The notes below the pieces were generated by a model, which had not been told where the DNA came from, made no database searches, and was given only the letters and a program-made list of their open reading frames with translations. The translations under genes were made by a program, and so were the position numbers. This document shows positions 8,401 to 17,205 of a DNA stretch of 39,287 nucleotides, piece by piece; position 1 is the first letter of the stretch, and every line of letters starts with the position of its first letter. Origin of the DNA: JALJPB01 sp963933115 (GTDB lineage: Bacteria; Pseudomonadota; Gammaproteobacteria; Enterobacterales; Alteromonadaceae); contig CAWVSL010000027.1 of assembly GCA_963933115.1 (NCBI GenBank), positions 1 through 39,287 on the forward strand, written 5' to 3'.

Positions 8401-11368
8401 GAAAACTAATCAACAACAGCTCAATAGAGGTAAAGTTACCTCTAAAGCGAGTAAAGAAATTTATCAAGCGTCAGCGACTCACCAAGCATTTCTAACCAAT
8501 CGTCAAAGTGCGCAACAACAAATTGCTAAGCTCATCGAACTCCAAGTTCAGGTCAGTGCAGACCTGCCAGTATACTTATCAACACAGAAAAGAACTCAGA
8601 TGGCCAAAGCTGCAGTTAATGATGAACAATCGGCCAATGATAATGGCTTTAAAATCAGAGGACCCAAAGGATATCACTATCCAGCACTGCAATTAGAGAA
8701 TCGTTTTAATCAGCCTGAAAGCATTATTTGGGACACTGCTGATTTAGTAGAATTTGCCGAAGGCGATATTGGCAATGTTTTTGGTGAAGAGTTTCGTATT
8801 ATCGATAGTTACGCTCGTCGCGTTCGATTACCCTCAACCGACTACTTATTAGTTTCTCGCGTGACCGAACTTGAAGCAACAGTTAATGAATATAAAAAAT
8901 CGTACATGTGCACTGAATATGACATACCTGTTGATGCGCCATTTTTAATTGATGGCCAAATTCCATGGTCGGTATCTGTTGAGTCTGGCCAATGTGATTT
9001 ATTATTAATTTCATACATTGGTATTGATTTTCAAACCAAAGGTGAGCGGGTCTACCGATTACTCGATTGCGAGTTAACCTTTTTGGAAGAAATGGCCTTT
9101 GGTGGTGAAACCCTGCGTTATGAAATTCATATCGATGCTTATGCTAGAAATGGCGAACAGTTATTATTTTTCTTCCATTACGACTGCTTTGTTGGCGATA
9201 AAAAAGTACTGATCATGAGAAATGGTTGTGCTGGCTTTTTTACTGATGAAGAGCTTGCCGATGGCAAAGGCGTTATTCTTAATGATAAAGATAAAGCACA
9301 ACTGACTAATGCTAAAAAGACGTCATTTACACCATTAATGCAGCGCAGTCGCGATCAATACGATTATGATGACATGTTAAAATTAGTTAATGGGGATCTT
9401 GCTGGATGTTTTGGCCCAGCTTACGATCAAAAAGGTCGTAATCCGTCACTTAAATTTTCATCAATAAAGTTTTTAATGATTGAACGCATTACTAAGGTTG
9501 AAGCTGCAGGGGGTCATTGGGGCTTGGGTTTATTGGAAGGTCAAAAAGACTTAGACCCGACTCATTGGTATTTTCCTTGCCACTTTAAAGGTGATCAAGT
9601 GATGGCAGGCTCACTGATGAGCGAAGGTTGTGGTCAAATGGCGATGTTCTTTATGTTGTCATTAGGTATGCACAGCAATGTCAATAATGCCCGTTTTCAA
9701 CCGATGCCGGGTGAGTCACAAACAGTACGTTGTCGCGGCCAAGTGCTACCACAACACAACACACTGACTTATCGCATGGAAGTCACGGCAATGGGTATGT
9801 TGCCGCAACCGTTTTTAAAAGCCAATATTGATATTATCCTTGATGGAAAAGTGGTGGTAGATTTTCAAAACTTATGTGTGATGATCACTGAGCAAGATGG
9901 TCATTCACCTTACCCAGTAACCTTACCTAGTAATGTTGACTTGATAAAACCTAACACTGAAGTCGACTTGAGCAAAGTCAATAAAGACGCTATTAATTCA
10001 ACTGAGGTTAATATTAATATCGGTGAGCTAGATGAACGTGGCATAGCCCCTTTTAAAAATCCTCATCGGCCATTAATGAAAGTTATTTCAGACTTAACAG
10101 CGCCAAAAGAAAAAGGGGTTACGCCCATTCAGCATTTTGAAGCCCCCCTCGTCGTAGGGCAAAACCGAGAACCTAACCAAGTGCCTTTTACCCCATGGCA
10201 CCTATTTGAGTTTGCTACGGGTAATATTTCAAAATGTTTTGGTCCGGACTTTGATATTTATTCAGATACAGTAGGGAATGGTCGTATTCCACCTCGAACC
10301 CCCTGTGGTGATTTACAAGTAGTCACCCAAGTGATTGAGGTACAAGGTGAGCGATTAGATCTTAAAAAGCCATCAAGCTGTATCGCTGAATATTTTGTGC
10401 CAGTGGATGCTTGGTACTTCACTAAAAATAGCCATGAAAGCTGGATGCCTTATTCACTTATTATGGAAATTGCCCTGCAACCCAATGGTTTTATTTCTGG
10501 CTACATGGGGACCACGCTTAAGTACCCTGAGAAGGATTTGTTTTTCCGTAATTTAGACGGTAGTGGTGAGTTAATTAAACACATGGATTTACGAGGTAAA
10601 ACTATTGTCAATAAGTCTGTTCTGTTGAGCACTACTATGGCAGGCGGCATGATAGTGCAAAGCTTTACCTTTGAGCTTTACCTGAAAAATGAAACAGGTG
10701 GTCAGAACGACTTATTTTATAAAGGGACTGCGGTATTTGGTTATTTTGGTGCTGACGCGCTAACTAACCAATTAGGTATTGATAATGGCAGAATTACTCA
10801 CCCTTGGTTTATTGATAATCCTACGCCGAAGTCCAACATTGAGGTCATTGATTTACGTAATCAGTCACTCGCACTCTATCAAGCACCCAGTGATAAACCT
10901 CACTATAAGTTAGCGGGTGGCCAATTGAACTTTATTGATACTGTTTCAATTGTTGAGGGCGGTGGTAAAGCGGGTATTGCTTATATCCATGGTGAACGTA
11001 CTATTGACGCCACTGATTGGTTTTTCCGTTATCACTTCCATCAAGATCCGGTCATGCCAGGCTCTCTAGGGTTAGAAGCGATTATCGAAATAATGCAAAC
11101 CTACGCATTGAGTAACGACTTAGGCGCTGACTTTACCAACCCCCGTTTTATTGCGCCAACGACAGTGGTTAAATGGAAATACCGTGGACAAATAACACCG
11201 TTGAATAAACAAATGTCGTTAGATGTTCATCTTACCGATATCATCAAAACCACCTTACTTGACGGTAGTCGTGAAGTGCGTTTAGTCGGTGATGCCAATT
11301 TATCAAAAGATGGCTTACGCATATATGAAGTCAAAGATATTGTACTGTCAATTATTGACAGTAAATAG
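5438..11368 (+). CDS. pfaC: PUFA synthase subunit PfaC (KS-CLF-DH-DH)
   Basis: PfaC, 1976 aa, carries condensation and dehydration/isomerisation for PUFA chain growth. Domain 1 (about 1-460) is an active ketosynthase: DAACASSC with Cys205, ECHATGT with His340, and NLGH with His381. Domain 2 (about 480-885) is a KS-fold chain-length factor in which the nucleophile position reads SAEENS, so Cys is replaced by Glu680. A poorly conserved linker follows (about 900-1080). The C-terminal half holds two FabA-like double-hot-dog dehydratases. The first has CHFKGDQVMAGS with His1382; the second has YHFHQDPVMPGS with His1866. A good Shine-Dalgarno (GAGGAA) sits just before the ATG, 62 bases after pfaB. 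Length and domain order are normal for PfaC. Confidence 0.95.
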   Translation: MENIAVVGIANLFPGSSGPEEFWQQLLKKQDCRSKATSEQMGVDPAKYKGKKGDTDKFYCVHGGYIRDFHFDTSPFTQKENGLTADYLNQLDELNQWALYVTQQALTDAGYWGSEQLQKCGVILGNLSFPTKSSNHLFMPLYHQVVDSALKQLLNTDFQLSHFSSTAIAETNIHADNGLVAGYPAALLAKAAGLGGTHFAIDAACASSCYSVKLACDYLHTGKADMMLAGAVSGSDPMFVNMGFSIFQAYPANNIHAPFDKKSEGLFAGEGAGMMVLKRHSDAVRDGDKIHAIIKGGALSNDGKGEFVLSPNTKGQVLVYERAYDDANVDPRDVDYIECHATGTPKGDNVELTSMDTFFSRFPRKQNNKPLLGSVKSNLGHLLTAAGMPGMMKTIWALNQAKIPATINLNEPLSSKKGYLGGEQMPTETVAWPTSTTQLKSAKPRIAGVSVFGFGGSNAHLVLQQPTEQLESTVKQVNPREPLAIIGMDAHFGGAENLASFDRLIIDNANTFRELPTKRWKGIEQNVQVMDALSLNKAPRGGYVENFDIDFLRFKVPPNEQDCLIPQQLMMMKVADNAAKDAGLKEGTNVAVLVAMGIELELHQYRGRVNLTTQIEDSLLQQGITLSDEQRLTLTNIAKDGVAFAAQLNQYTSFIGNIMASRISALWDFSGPAITLSAEENSVYRCVELAENLFQTSDIDAVIIAAVDLAGSVENITLRQHYGKVSMDARPLQNVLEQKNWLVGEGAAAFVVKPESKVSEVQIYATIDAVSFASGKDEQAIKKAVAQSLALAGIDAAAINSIEAHGSGFPSENLAESQALRTVYPNTAISTVKSNVGHTFNASGVASIIKSALVLDKKSQAHIPSYLAVNGLGKDESCAHLILSSSKIAHQTAPPSTGKQRPQLIKNITLGGESIVDAIVEKGNSSVMSSEMTVIKKAFYTKTLPPVNKPVRLNNIQPKMVAVSQEKRVNLINTPTQVHATIAIGAQVKTNQQQLNRGKVTSKASKEIYQASATHQAFLTNRQSAQQQIAKLIELQVQVSADLPVYLSTQKRTQMAKAAVNDEQSANDNGFKIRGPKGYHYPALQLENRFNQPESIIWDTADLVEFAEGDIGNVFGEEFRIIDSYARRVRLPSTDYLLVSRVTELEATVNEYKKSYMCTEYDIPVDAPFLIDGQIPWSVSVESGQCDLLLISYIGIDFQTKGERVYRLLDCELTFLEEMAFGGETLRYEIHIDAYARNGEQLLFFFHYDCFVGDKKVLIMRNGCAGFFTDEELADGKGVILNDKDKAQLTNAKKTSFTPLMQRSRDQYDYDDMLKLVNGDLAGCFGPAYDQKGRNPSLKFSSIKFLMIERITKVEAAGGHWGLGLLEGQKDLDPTHWYFPCHFKGDQVMAGSLMSEGCGQMAMFFMLSLGMHSNVNNARFQPMPGESQTVRCRGQVLPQHNTLTYRMEVTAMGMLPQPFLKANIDIILDGKVVVDFQNLCVMITEQDGHSPYPVTLPSNVDLIKPNTEVDLSKVNKDAINSTEVNINIGELDERGIAPFKNPHRPLMKVISDLTAPKEKGVTPIQHFEAPLVVGQNREPNQVPFTPWHLFEFATGNISKCFGPDFDIYSDTVGNGRIPPRTPCGDLQVVTQVIEVQGERLDLKKPSSCIAEYFVPVDAWYFTKNSHESWMPYSLIMEIALQPNGFISGYMGTTLKYPEKDLFFRNLDGSGELIKHMDLRGKTIVNKSVLLSTTMAGGMIVQSFTFELYLKNETGGQNDLFYKGTAVFGYFGADALTNQLGIDNGRITHPWFIDNPTPKSNIEVIDLRNQSLALYQAPSDKPHYKLAGGQLNFIDTVSIVEGGGKAGIAYIHGERTIDATDWFFRYHFHQDPVMPGSLGLEAIIEIMQTYALSNDLGADFTNPRFIAPTTVVKWKYRGQITPLNKQMSLDVHLTDIIKTTLLDGSREVRLVGDANLSKDGLRIYEVKDIVLSIIDSK

Positions 11369-11429
11369 TGCCAAATAAGAATAATAAAGCGGCTAAATTT
11401 AATTTTAGTGGCGAATAATAGGAACAAAG

Positions 11430-13028
11430 ATGTCAAATTTAAATTTTAGTTATGCCAATGCGATTGACTGGGCGTGGAAAGTTGATAGCCAGAATATTAA
11501 AACAGATAGCAGTTCAATTAAAGCCAGTTTAATGGACTTAAACAAAGCGGTTTATTTAGCAAAAGTAAACAATGAATTTGGTCTGGCAAACGGGGTATCA
11601 GCATCTGGCAATAATGACGTCTTAGCTTTCGCACAGAGGTTAAGGCCTGAGGACTTAGGTGACCCTGCTTATAAAAAACAACACGGTGTTCAATATGCTT
11701 ATCATGGCGGAGCAATGGCCAACGGTATTGCCTCAGTTGAATTAGTTGTTGCCCTTGGCAAAGCTGGACTTTTATGTTCCTTCGGTGCAGCAGGTTTAGT
11801 ACCTGATGCCGTTGAAGATGCGATAAAACGTATTCAAGCAGAACTACCCAACGGACCCTATGCCGTTAATCTAATACACGCACCTGCAGAAGAGGCGTTA
11901 GAGCGAGGAGCGGTTGAACGGTTTATCAAGTTAGGAGTAACAACGGTAGAAGCCTCCGCTTATTTAGCGTTAACGGAGCACATTGTTTGGTATCGCTTGG
12001 CCGGTCTGTCAAAAAATACCGATGGCAGTGTGCATATCGGTAATAAAGTTATTGCTAAAGTTTCTCGAACAGAAGTGGGTCGGCGTTTTATGGAACCCGC
12101 TCCACAAAAATTAATTGATAAATTATTAGCCCAAGGCAAAATAACTCAAGAGCAAGCCGAGCTTTCAAAACGTGTGCCTATGGCCGATGACATTACTGCC
12201 GAGGCCGACTCAGGAGGACACACCGACAACCGTCCTTTTTTAACCTTACTGCCAACGATTATAGCTCTGCGTGATGAAGTGCAAGCTCAATATAACTTCT
12301 CACCTGCGCTTAGAGTAGGCGCTGGTGGCGGCATTGGAACACCGGAGGCTGTTGTTGCCGCCTTTAATATGGGTGCGGCTTACATTGTGTTGGGCTCAGT
12401 TAACCAAGCTTGTGTCGAAGCGGGTGCATCTGAATATACCCGTAAACTTTTAGCTAACGTTGAAATGGCCGATGTGACAATGGCGCCCGCAGCCGATATG
12501 TTTGAAATGGGCGTAAAACTGCAAGTAGTTAAACGTGGTTCAATGTTTGCTATGCGTGCTAAGAAGCTTTACGAGCTATACGTTACTTATAATGCCATCG
12601 AAGATATTCCAGCAGATGAGCGTTTGAAAATAGAGAAACAAATCTTTCGTGCAAATCTTGATGAGGTTTGGGCCAGTACTGAAGCCTTTTTCCATGAGCG
12701 TGATCCTGAAATGTTAGTCCGTGCGCAAAGTAGTCCAAAACGTAAAATGGCCTTGATTTTTCGTTGGTATCTAGGGCTAAGTTCACGTTGGTCAAATATT
12801 GGTGAAAAAGGCCGTGAAATGGATTATCAAATTTGGGCAGGACCTAGTTTAGGTGCTTTTAATAGTTGGGTAAAAGGCTCCTATTTAGAAGATTACAGTC
12901 GTCGTTGTGCGGTTGATATAGCATTGCATTTGCTGAAAGGTGCGGCCTATTTACAGCGTGTTAACCAACTAAAATTACAAGGTGTGAGCTTGACTACCGA
13001 ACTAGCAAGTTATCGAACCAGCGACTAA
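11430..13028 (+). CDS. pfaD: PUFA synthase enoyl reductase PfaD
   Basis: PfaD, 532 aa, is the trans-acting, FMN-dependent enoyl reductase of the complex, related to 2-nitropropane dioxygenase/FabK TIM barrels. Supporting motifs are the flavin-phosphate-binding segment GAGGGIGTPEAVVAAFNMGA followed by YIVLGSVNQ, and the Gly-rich region GGHTDNRPFLTLLP. It removes the enoyl double bond in those extension cycles where saturation is required. It is the last gene of the pfa operon, 61 bases after pfaC with an AGGAA Shine-Dalgarno, and is closed by a strong hairpin terminator. Length and position are typical of pfaABCD operons. Confidence 0.95.
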   Translation: MSNLNFSYANAIDWAWKVDSQNIKTDSSSIKASLMDLNKAVYLAKVNNEFGLANGVSASGNNDVLAFAQRLRPEDLGDPAYKKQHGVQYAYHGGAMANGIASVELVVALGKAGLLCSFGAAGLVPDAVEDAIKRIQAELPNGPYAVNLIHAPAEEALERGAVERFIKLGVTTVEASAYLALTEHIVWYRLAGLSKNTDGSVHIGNKVIAKVSRTEVGRRFMEPAPQKLIDKLLAQGKITQEQAELSKRVPMADDITAEADSGGHTDNRPFLTLLPTIIALRDEVQAQYNFSPALRVGAGGGIGTPEAVVAAFNMGAAYIVLGSVNQACVEAGASEYTRKLLANVEMADVTMAPAADMFEMGVKLQVVKRGSMFAMRAKKLYELYVTYNAIEDIPADERLKIEKQIFRANLDEVWASTEAFFHERDPEMLVRAQSSPKRKMALIFRWYLGLSSRWSNIGEKGREMDYQIWAGPSLGAFNSWVKGSYLEDYSRRCAVDIALHLLKGAAYLQRVNQLKLQGVSLTTELASYRTSD

Positions 13029-13062
13029 TATTTACTGACTGTGATTTACCGGCTTTAATAAA

Positions 13063-13100
13063 CACATAAAACCCCAAAACATGGTTTGGGGTTTTATGTG
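13063..13100 (+). terminator. rho-independent terminator of the pfa operon
   Basis: A perfect 16-bp inverted repeat (CACATAAAACCCCAAA with its complement TTTGGGGTTTTATGTG) encloses a 6-base loop and is followed by TTATTTTGTT. It begins 35 bases after the pfaD stop. The symmetry, with T-rich sequence on the + side and A-rich sequence on the other, would let it act in both directions. The opposing gene stops about 200 bases further on. Confidence 0.85.
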
Positions 13101-13307
13101 TTATTTTGTTAAATTAGCTAATGGAAAAGAGATGACTTTACTTTCTATTTATCATCAGGCATGAACGTTATTGAATAAATTAACCGATGAGTCATTGAAC
13201 AAAACCCTAATGATAGAACGTAAACCTTTGAAAAATCAGTTGTCATTTAATGATGGTCATACGATAAAAAAATAATCTAATCTGTTTTATAACGAGGCTT
13301 TATTTGT

Positions 13308-14318
13308 CTAGTATTCGACATGAACCTGGTTTCTACCCGAATTTTTCGCTTTATATAATGCTTTATCCGCACGAATAAATAAGGCATCAAAATCTATATC
13401 CGTTTCTGTCATCGATACGAGGCCTACACTCACCTGTATTTTTGTTTTTTCAACATTAAGCTCATTGACTAAATAATCATTATCAGCATGACAAATACGT
13501 TGGGCAACAACCTTTGCTTGCTCTAAACTGGTATTAGGTAATATTATTGAGAACTCTTCACCGCCAATTCTGGCTAGAATATCTTCTTTACGCAAGCTAG
13601 GAAGAATATTATTACCTAGTTCAATCAATACTTTATCGCCAATAGGATGACCATATTTATCATTAATCTCTTTAAAGTGATCAACATCAATTGAAATAAC
13701 AGCTAAATTTAACTTATGACGTTTAGCTCGGCTAAGTTCTCTAACCGCATGTTCAAAGAAATATCGACGATTGTATAAACCCGTTAATGGATCAGTATTG
13801 GCTTGTTTTCTAAACTGTTCTTTTAATTCATATAACTCAGTGACATCCGTTGAAAAACCAATCATGGCTTGTGAGCTTTTATTAAGTTGATACGGCATCT
13901 TCGTACTTAGATAATGGCGTGAATTACCATTAGCATCTTGAGCAATTTCGTGAATCGTTTGTTTTTGATTAGTTTCGAAAACAAGTTTATCTGATTGCCA
14001 AAAATGGTCTGCCATTTTTTGGCCGATAACATCAGAATCTAGTTGTCCAATAATGTCTTTGCTTGATTTACCAAATAGTTCGGCGGTTTTATTGTTAACA
14101 TAATGGAAATGACGCTGCTCATCTTTCATATAAATATAAGCATCAACATTATTTAATACCGCATATAAAAGTTTATTTTGGTTATTGACTAAGTTTTCTA
14201 ATTTTTTTTGTTTAGACGAATTAAAAGTAATAGTGGGCATACCATTATTATTTATTTCATCTTCAAGTGCCTGGACACGGACCAGTAACTCCTCTTTTGA
14301 TAGCTCTTTATAGGACAT
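13308..14318 (-). CDS. PAS-GGDEF diguanylate cyclase
   Basis: This is a predicted soluble c-di-GMP synthase. From the N-terminus: a short charged, coiled-coil-like stretch (about 1-25), a PAS domain (about 50-165), and a GGDEF domain (about 172-336). The GGDEF domain has the active-site motif GGEEF (252-256) and, five residues upstream, the RxxD inhibitory-site motif RKED, so product feedback inhibition is expected. No membrane segment is seen. I chose the ATG at 14318 (MSYKELSKEEL) because AGAGA lies seven bases upstream. An in-frame ATG at 14333 would add five residues but has no Shine-Dalgarno. The gene converges on the pfa operon and has no partner gene. The PAS ligand is unknown. Confidence 0.9.
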   Translation of the reverse strand: MSYKELSKEELLVRVQALEDEINNNGMPTITFNSSKQKKLENLVNNQNKLLYAVLNNVDAYIYMKDEQRHFHYVNNKTAELFGKSSKDIIGQLDSDVIGQKMADHFWQSDKLVFETNQKQTIHEIAQDANGNSRHYLSTKMPYQLNKSSQAMIGFSTDVTELYELKEQFRKQANTDPLTGLYNRRYFFEHAVRELSRAKRHKLNLAVISIDVDHFKEINDKYGHPIGDKVLIELGNNILPSLRKEDILARIGGEEFSIILPNTSLEQAKVVAQRICHADNDYLVNELNVEKTKIQVSVGLVSMTETDIDFDALFIRADKALYKAKNSGRNQVHVEY

Positions 14319-14333
14319 AATAATCTCTTGCAT

Positions 14334-14876
14334 AGAGTGCTTGGAGCTCAGGTTAAAATATATTCTACCAAGTATTTATAGTTAAATTGAGAGAGTACTT
14401 GGTATTAGATAACAAGTACTCTGTTTATATTGTATACATTACACGGTTCTCTGCCTAAACACAGCTTTTATATTAATTACTTAGAGCGACGTGATTCTTT
14501 ATATTAGGGGGCGGAATAGTTTGAGGCCGCAGCTCCTATTTTAAATAATAAGCGCCCACACTTTTGCACACGTTAAGGTAGTCAGTTGGGATCTGTTGTT
14601 AATAAATAAACCTAACACCTTAGATTGGCGAAATATTATTCATTAGTGGTTATAAAGGACTAAAAAACCCACTTAAAATAATTGTATTGGTTTTGATGAC
14701 TTAGGTTTTAATAAAAAATAAAGGATATAAAAAAAACGTTACCTATTTTTTGATAATCCTTTATTAAAAGTTAAATAGAGGTGTGTTAATAAGGACAAAA
14801 GCCGTTATATTAGTTAACCAACTTATTGCCTTTAAGGGGTGTTATATTAAAAATCATTTAAATAAAGTAGGTGTTT
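14334..14876. other. 540-base AT-rich intergenic region between divergent genes
   Basis: No credible ORF or RNA gene is visible. It must hold the promoter of the diguanylate cyclase (leftward) and that of the 167-aa protein (rightward). A weak 10-bp inverted repeat (AATAAAGGAT at 14717-14726, ATCCTTTATT at 14756-14765) flanks a 29-base A- then T-rich loop. I cannot assign it a function. Confidence 0.6.
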
Positions 14877-15377
14877 GTGCAAAAAATTAGCGTAAATGAT
14901 AAAATGCAAAGCGATTACTTTTATGAGTGTGTTGCTCCTCACGGCAAAGAATTCGATCCTTTATTTACACCAGAATTAACACCTAAAGAAATGCTTGAAT
15001 TAGGTGTATTTGGTGGCAAATATATGAATGACTGTAAAAGTGAATTTCCAGCTGATTGGTTTTTAAATGCTAAGCTAAGTAACGTTAAAGACATCAGTCT
15101 TAATTATTTTTCAGTAGATGCTTCTCAGCCTCTGAGTGAGTGGCTAAAGAAGGGCTGGATTCATCCACAAGACCCACGGGGTTGGTTTCAGTGGTATTGT
15201 CGTTATTTTATCGGCAGAAGAACAGCTATTGAAGATCAAAGACAAATAAAACGCTGGAGAGCTTTTACTCGTCACGCGGGTGCAGTGAGGAAGTTTTGCG
15301 AACCCTATGACTACCAATGCAGAAAAAAGCAAAGGCAAGCATTGTTTCACTGGGCTTACGATGCTCGAAATATATAA
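14877..15377 (+). CDS. conserved-looking uncharacterised protein, Trp/Arg-rich C-terminal half
   Basis: I do not recognise a characterised family. The protein is about 166 aa, soluble-looking, with no signal peptide or membrane segment. The first half has acidic and Tyr/Phe-rich segments (YFYECVAPHGKEFDP, LGVFGGKYMNDCKSEFP). The second half is dense in aromatic and basic residues with the look of a conserved core: GWFQWYCRYFIGRR, EDQRQIKRWRAFTRHAGAV, and a terminal HWAYDARN. I chose the GTG at 14877 because AGTAGG lies five bases before it. A GTG at 14871 is too close to that site, and the ATG at 14904 lacks one. It appears monocistronic, with a possible terminator 20 bases after the stop. 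Confidence 0.75.
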   Translation: MQKISVNDKMQSDYFYECVAPHGKEFDPLFTPELTPKEMLELGVFGGKYMNDCKSEFPADWFLNAKLSNVKDISLNYFSVDASQPLSEWLKKGWIHPQDPRGWFQWYCRYFIGRRTAIEDQRQIKRWRAFTRHAGAVRKFCEPYDYQCRKKQRQALFHWAYDARNI

Positions 15378-15398
15378 ACACTAATAAATAAAAGCACT

Positions 15399-15430
15399 GA
15401 AAAATGGAGTGGCTTTACTGCCAGTTTTTT
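15399..15430 (+). terminator. possible hairpin terminator
   Basis: An imperfect A/T-flanked inverted repeat, with arms AAAAATGGAGT and ACTGCCAGTTTTT around GGCTTT, ends in a run of six T. It lies just after the stop of the 167-aa gene and before the next Shine-Dalgarno. The stem contains a mismatch and a bulge, so this is a tentative call. Confidence 0.4.
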
Positions 15431-15456
15431 AGATATTATATGGCTAGGAGAATATT

Positions 15457-15849
15457 TTGTTTAACTCGATCCATCATGTCGCCATAATTTGTTCAGATTA
15501 TAAAAAGTCTAAATATTTTTATACTACAATTTTAGGTTTTACTGTCATTGCTGAAAATTATAGAGAAAAACGAAAATCTTATAAGCTTGATCTTAAATTA
15601 CCCAATGGCGATCAGTTAGAATTATTTTCTTTCCCTCAGCCGCCGAAGCGGCCAAGTATGCCTGAAGCTTTAGGTTTAAGGCATTTAGCTTTTAATGTAG
15701 ATTCGGTAGAAAATACCTGTGATTATCTAGTCTCAAAAGGAGTCGCGGTCGAAGCTATTAGAATTGACGAATTTACGGGAAAAAAGTTTACATTTTTTAA
15801 TGACCCTGATGGCCTTCCGTTAGAACTATATGAGAAAAACAGTCTATAA
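15457..15849 (+). CDS. VOC-family (glyoxalase/YaeR-like) metalloprotein
   Basis: A 130-aa single-chain vicinal-oxygen-chelate protein with two beta-alpha-beta-beta-beta modules. The four expected metal-ligand positions are visible: His in SIHHVAIIC, Glu in QLELFSF, His in LRHLAFNV, and Glu in LPLELYE. It most resembles the YaeR/GloA2 type rather than true lactoylglutathione lyase, so the substrate is unknown. The start is TTG at 15457, with AGGAG six bases upstream; no ATG is available near the start of the conserved fold. It stands alone, with DUF924 about 110 bases downstream in the same direction. Confidence 0.85.
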   Translation: MFNSIHHVAIICSDYKKSKYFYTTILGFTVIAENYREKRKSYKLDLKLPNGDQLELFSFPQPPKRPSMPEALGLRHLAFNVDSVENTCDYLVSKGVAVEAIRIDEFTGKKFTFFNDPDGLPLELYEKNSL

Positions 15850-15956
15850 CAAGAGCTTCAAAGGTGAAATTTATTTGGTCTCTTATAATGCGTTCAAAAT
15901 TTAGCCAGCTGTATAACCCTGACTGAAAAGACAGGTTGTTTTTTAAGGAGTCTATA

Positions 15957-16496
15957 GTGAATTACGATGATGTTTTATCTTTTTGGTTCAATGAAATACC
16001 GCCCTCTAAGTGGTGGATTAAAGATATTCATTTTGATGCCCTTATTACGGATAGGTTTTTAGCTTTACATGAGCAAGCTAATAACGGTGAATTATTTCAG
16101 TGGAGGAATTCAGCTAGAGGACGTTTAGCTGAAATAATCGTGTTAGATCAATTTTCGCGAAACATTTTTAGAGGTTTACCTAAAGCATTCTCATCTGACT
16201 CTTTAGCGTTAGCTTTGTCTCAAGAAGCTAAGGCTCTTGGTAAGGATGATGAACTAAATGAAGTAGAGCGAAGCTTTCTTTATATGCCATATATGCACAG
16301 TGAGTCTTTGCGTATTCATGATATTGCTTTAGAGTTATATAAAGAGAATGGCATCCAATCTAATGTAGATTTTGAAATAAAGCATAGAGATATTATTGTA
16401 AAGTTTGGCCGGTATCCTCATCGAAATTTGATATTAGGTCGTGCGTCAACAGTTGAAGAAATTGCGTTTTTAAAACAACCAGGGTCTTCATTTTAA
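15957..16496 (+). CDS. DUF924 family protein
   Basis: About 179 aa, all-helical and TPR-like, of the widespread DUF924 family whose function is not established. Recognisable family features are VLSFWF near the N-terminus, RLAEIIVLDQFSRNIFRG in the middle, FLYMPYMHSES, and HRDIIVKFGRYPHRN near the end. I set the start at GTG 15957 because AAGGAG (15945-15950) lies six bases before it. An upstream TTG in frame (15936) would put that site inside the gene. It has no recognisable partner among its neighbours. Confidence 0.88.
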   Translation: MNYDDVLSFWFNEIPPSKWWIKDIHFDALITDRFLALHEQANNGELFQWRNSARGRLAEIIVLDQFSRNIFRGLPKAFSSDSLALALSQEAKALGKDDELNEVERSFLYMPYMHSESLRIHDIALELYKENGIQSNVDFEIKHRDIIVKFGRYPHRNLILGRASTVEEIAFLKQPGSSF

Positions 16497-16638
16497 AGTC
16501 ATATAACAAACTAATGAACAAGGGCGGAAACAGTTAAATATTTTATTTATCAATTTTTTAGTAAGTTATTGCGACGTTAATGGTATAAATAAGCATAATG
16601 ATTTATTTAAAGTAAGTCGCTAACTCAAAGGTAGTGTA

Positions 16639-16830
16639 ATGAAAAATAGTGTAACCACTAAATCGAGCTCTTACTTCAGTATGGCTCTGATTATGTTTAT
16701 AGGCTTAATTTATAATGTGATTGAACAAGACTTTTTTGGCTCGGGAGTGTTTTTAATTTCATCAGTCGTCTTTGTGTTAGTCGCTGTAATAAAGGGTCGC
16801 CCTTTGTCGAAATCAACTAAGAGCGATTAG
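16639..16830 (+). CDS. small two-helix membrane protein
   Basis: A 63-aa ORF with two hydrophobic segments (about 12-28 and 35-51) separated by a short acidic/aromatic turn (EQDFFG), and a basic C-terminal tail. AAGGTAG precedes the ATG at a reasonable distance. I do not recognise a family. The clean membrane topology and ribosome site support a real small gene, but no homology can be claimed. It could be a stress-related or assembly-factor peptide; its function is unknown. Confidence 0.55.
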   Translation: MKNSVTTKSSSYFSMALIMFIGLIYNVIEQDFFGSGVFLISSVVFVLVAVIKGRPLSKSTKSD

Positions 16831-17205
16831 ACAGCTCTAAAACAATCAAATAGCAATAAGTCCACGAGTTTCTAGTCAATTCAGCATTTTAGTCGCCAAT
16901 ATTTAGCTAGTTAATTGCCTACTAGGTCAAAGTGTTCAACAAAGTTAATAGGCATTTTGGATAAAAAATCAAGGTAAAAGCTTTTCGAGTTAAAGAAAAA
17001 TAACAGAGGGTATAGCGCAGATATAATAAGACATTAACTAGCTGTCGACCTTTCTATAATCTGGCCATACTTTTTATTAATGCTTAGCGCTTAGCTTGAA
17101 ATTAAACTCAGTCTACAGAGGTTATTGATCGATTTTACTAACTTAACAGGGGATAAATAAGTTAAAATAATAGCCTGTTATTTTAGCTTTGAGCCTTTTA
17201 TATTA
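16831..17205. other. 375-base intergenic region with an AT-only hairpin before the helicase
   Basis: No ORF is credible here. Near its end lies an 8-bp inverted repeat, TAAAATAA (17163-17170) and TTATTTTA (17178-17185), with loop TAGCCTG, ending 20 bases before the helicase ATG. The helicase has no visible Shine-Dalgarno, so this long leader may influence its translation. That is inference only. Confidence 0.45.
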
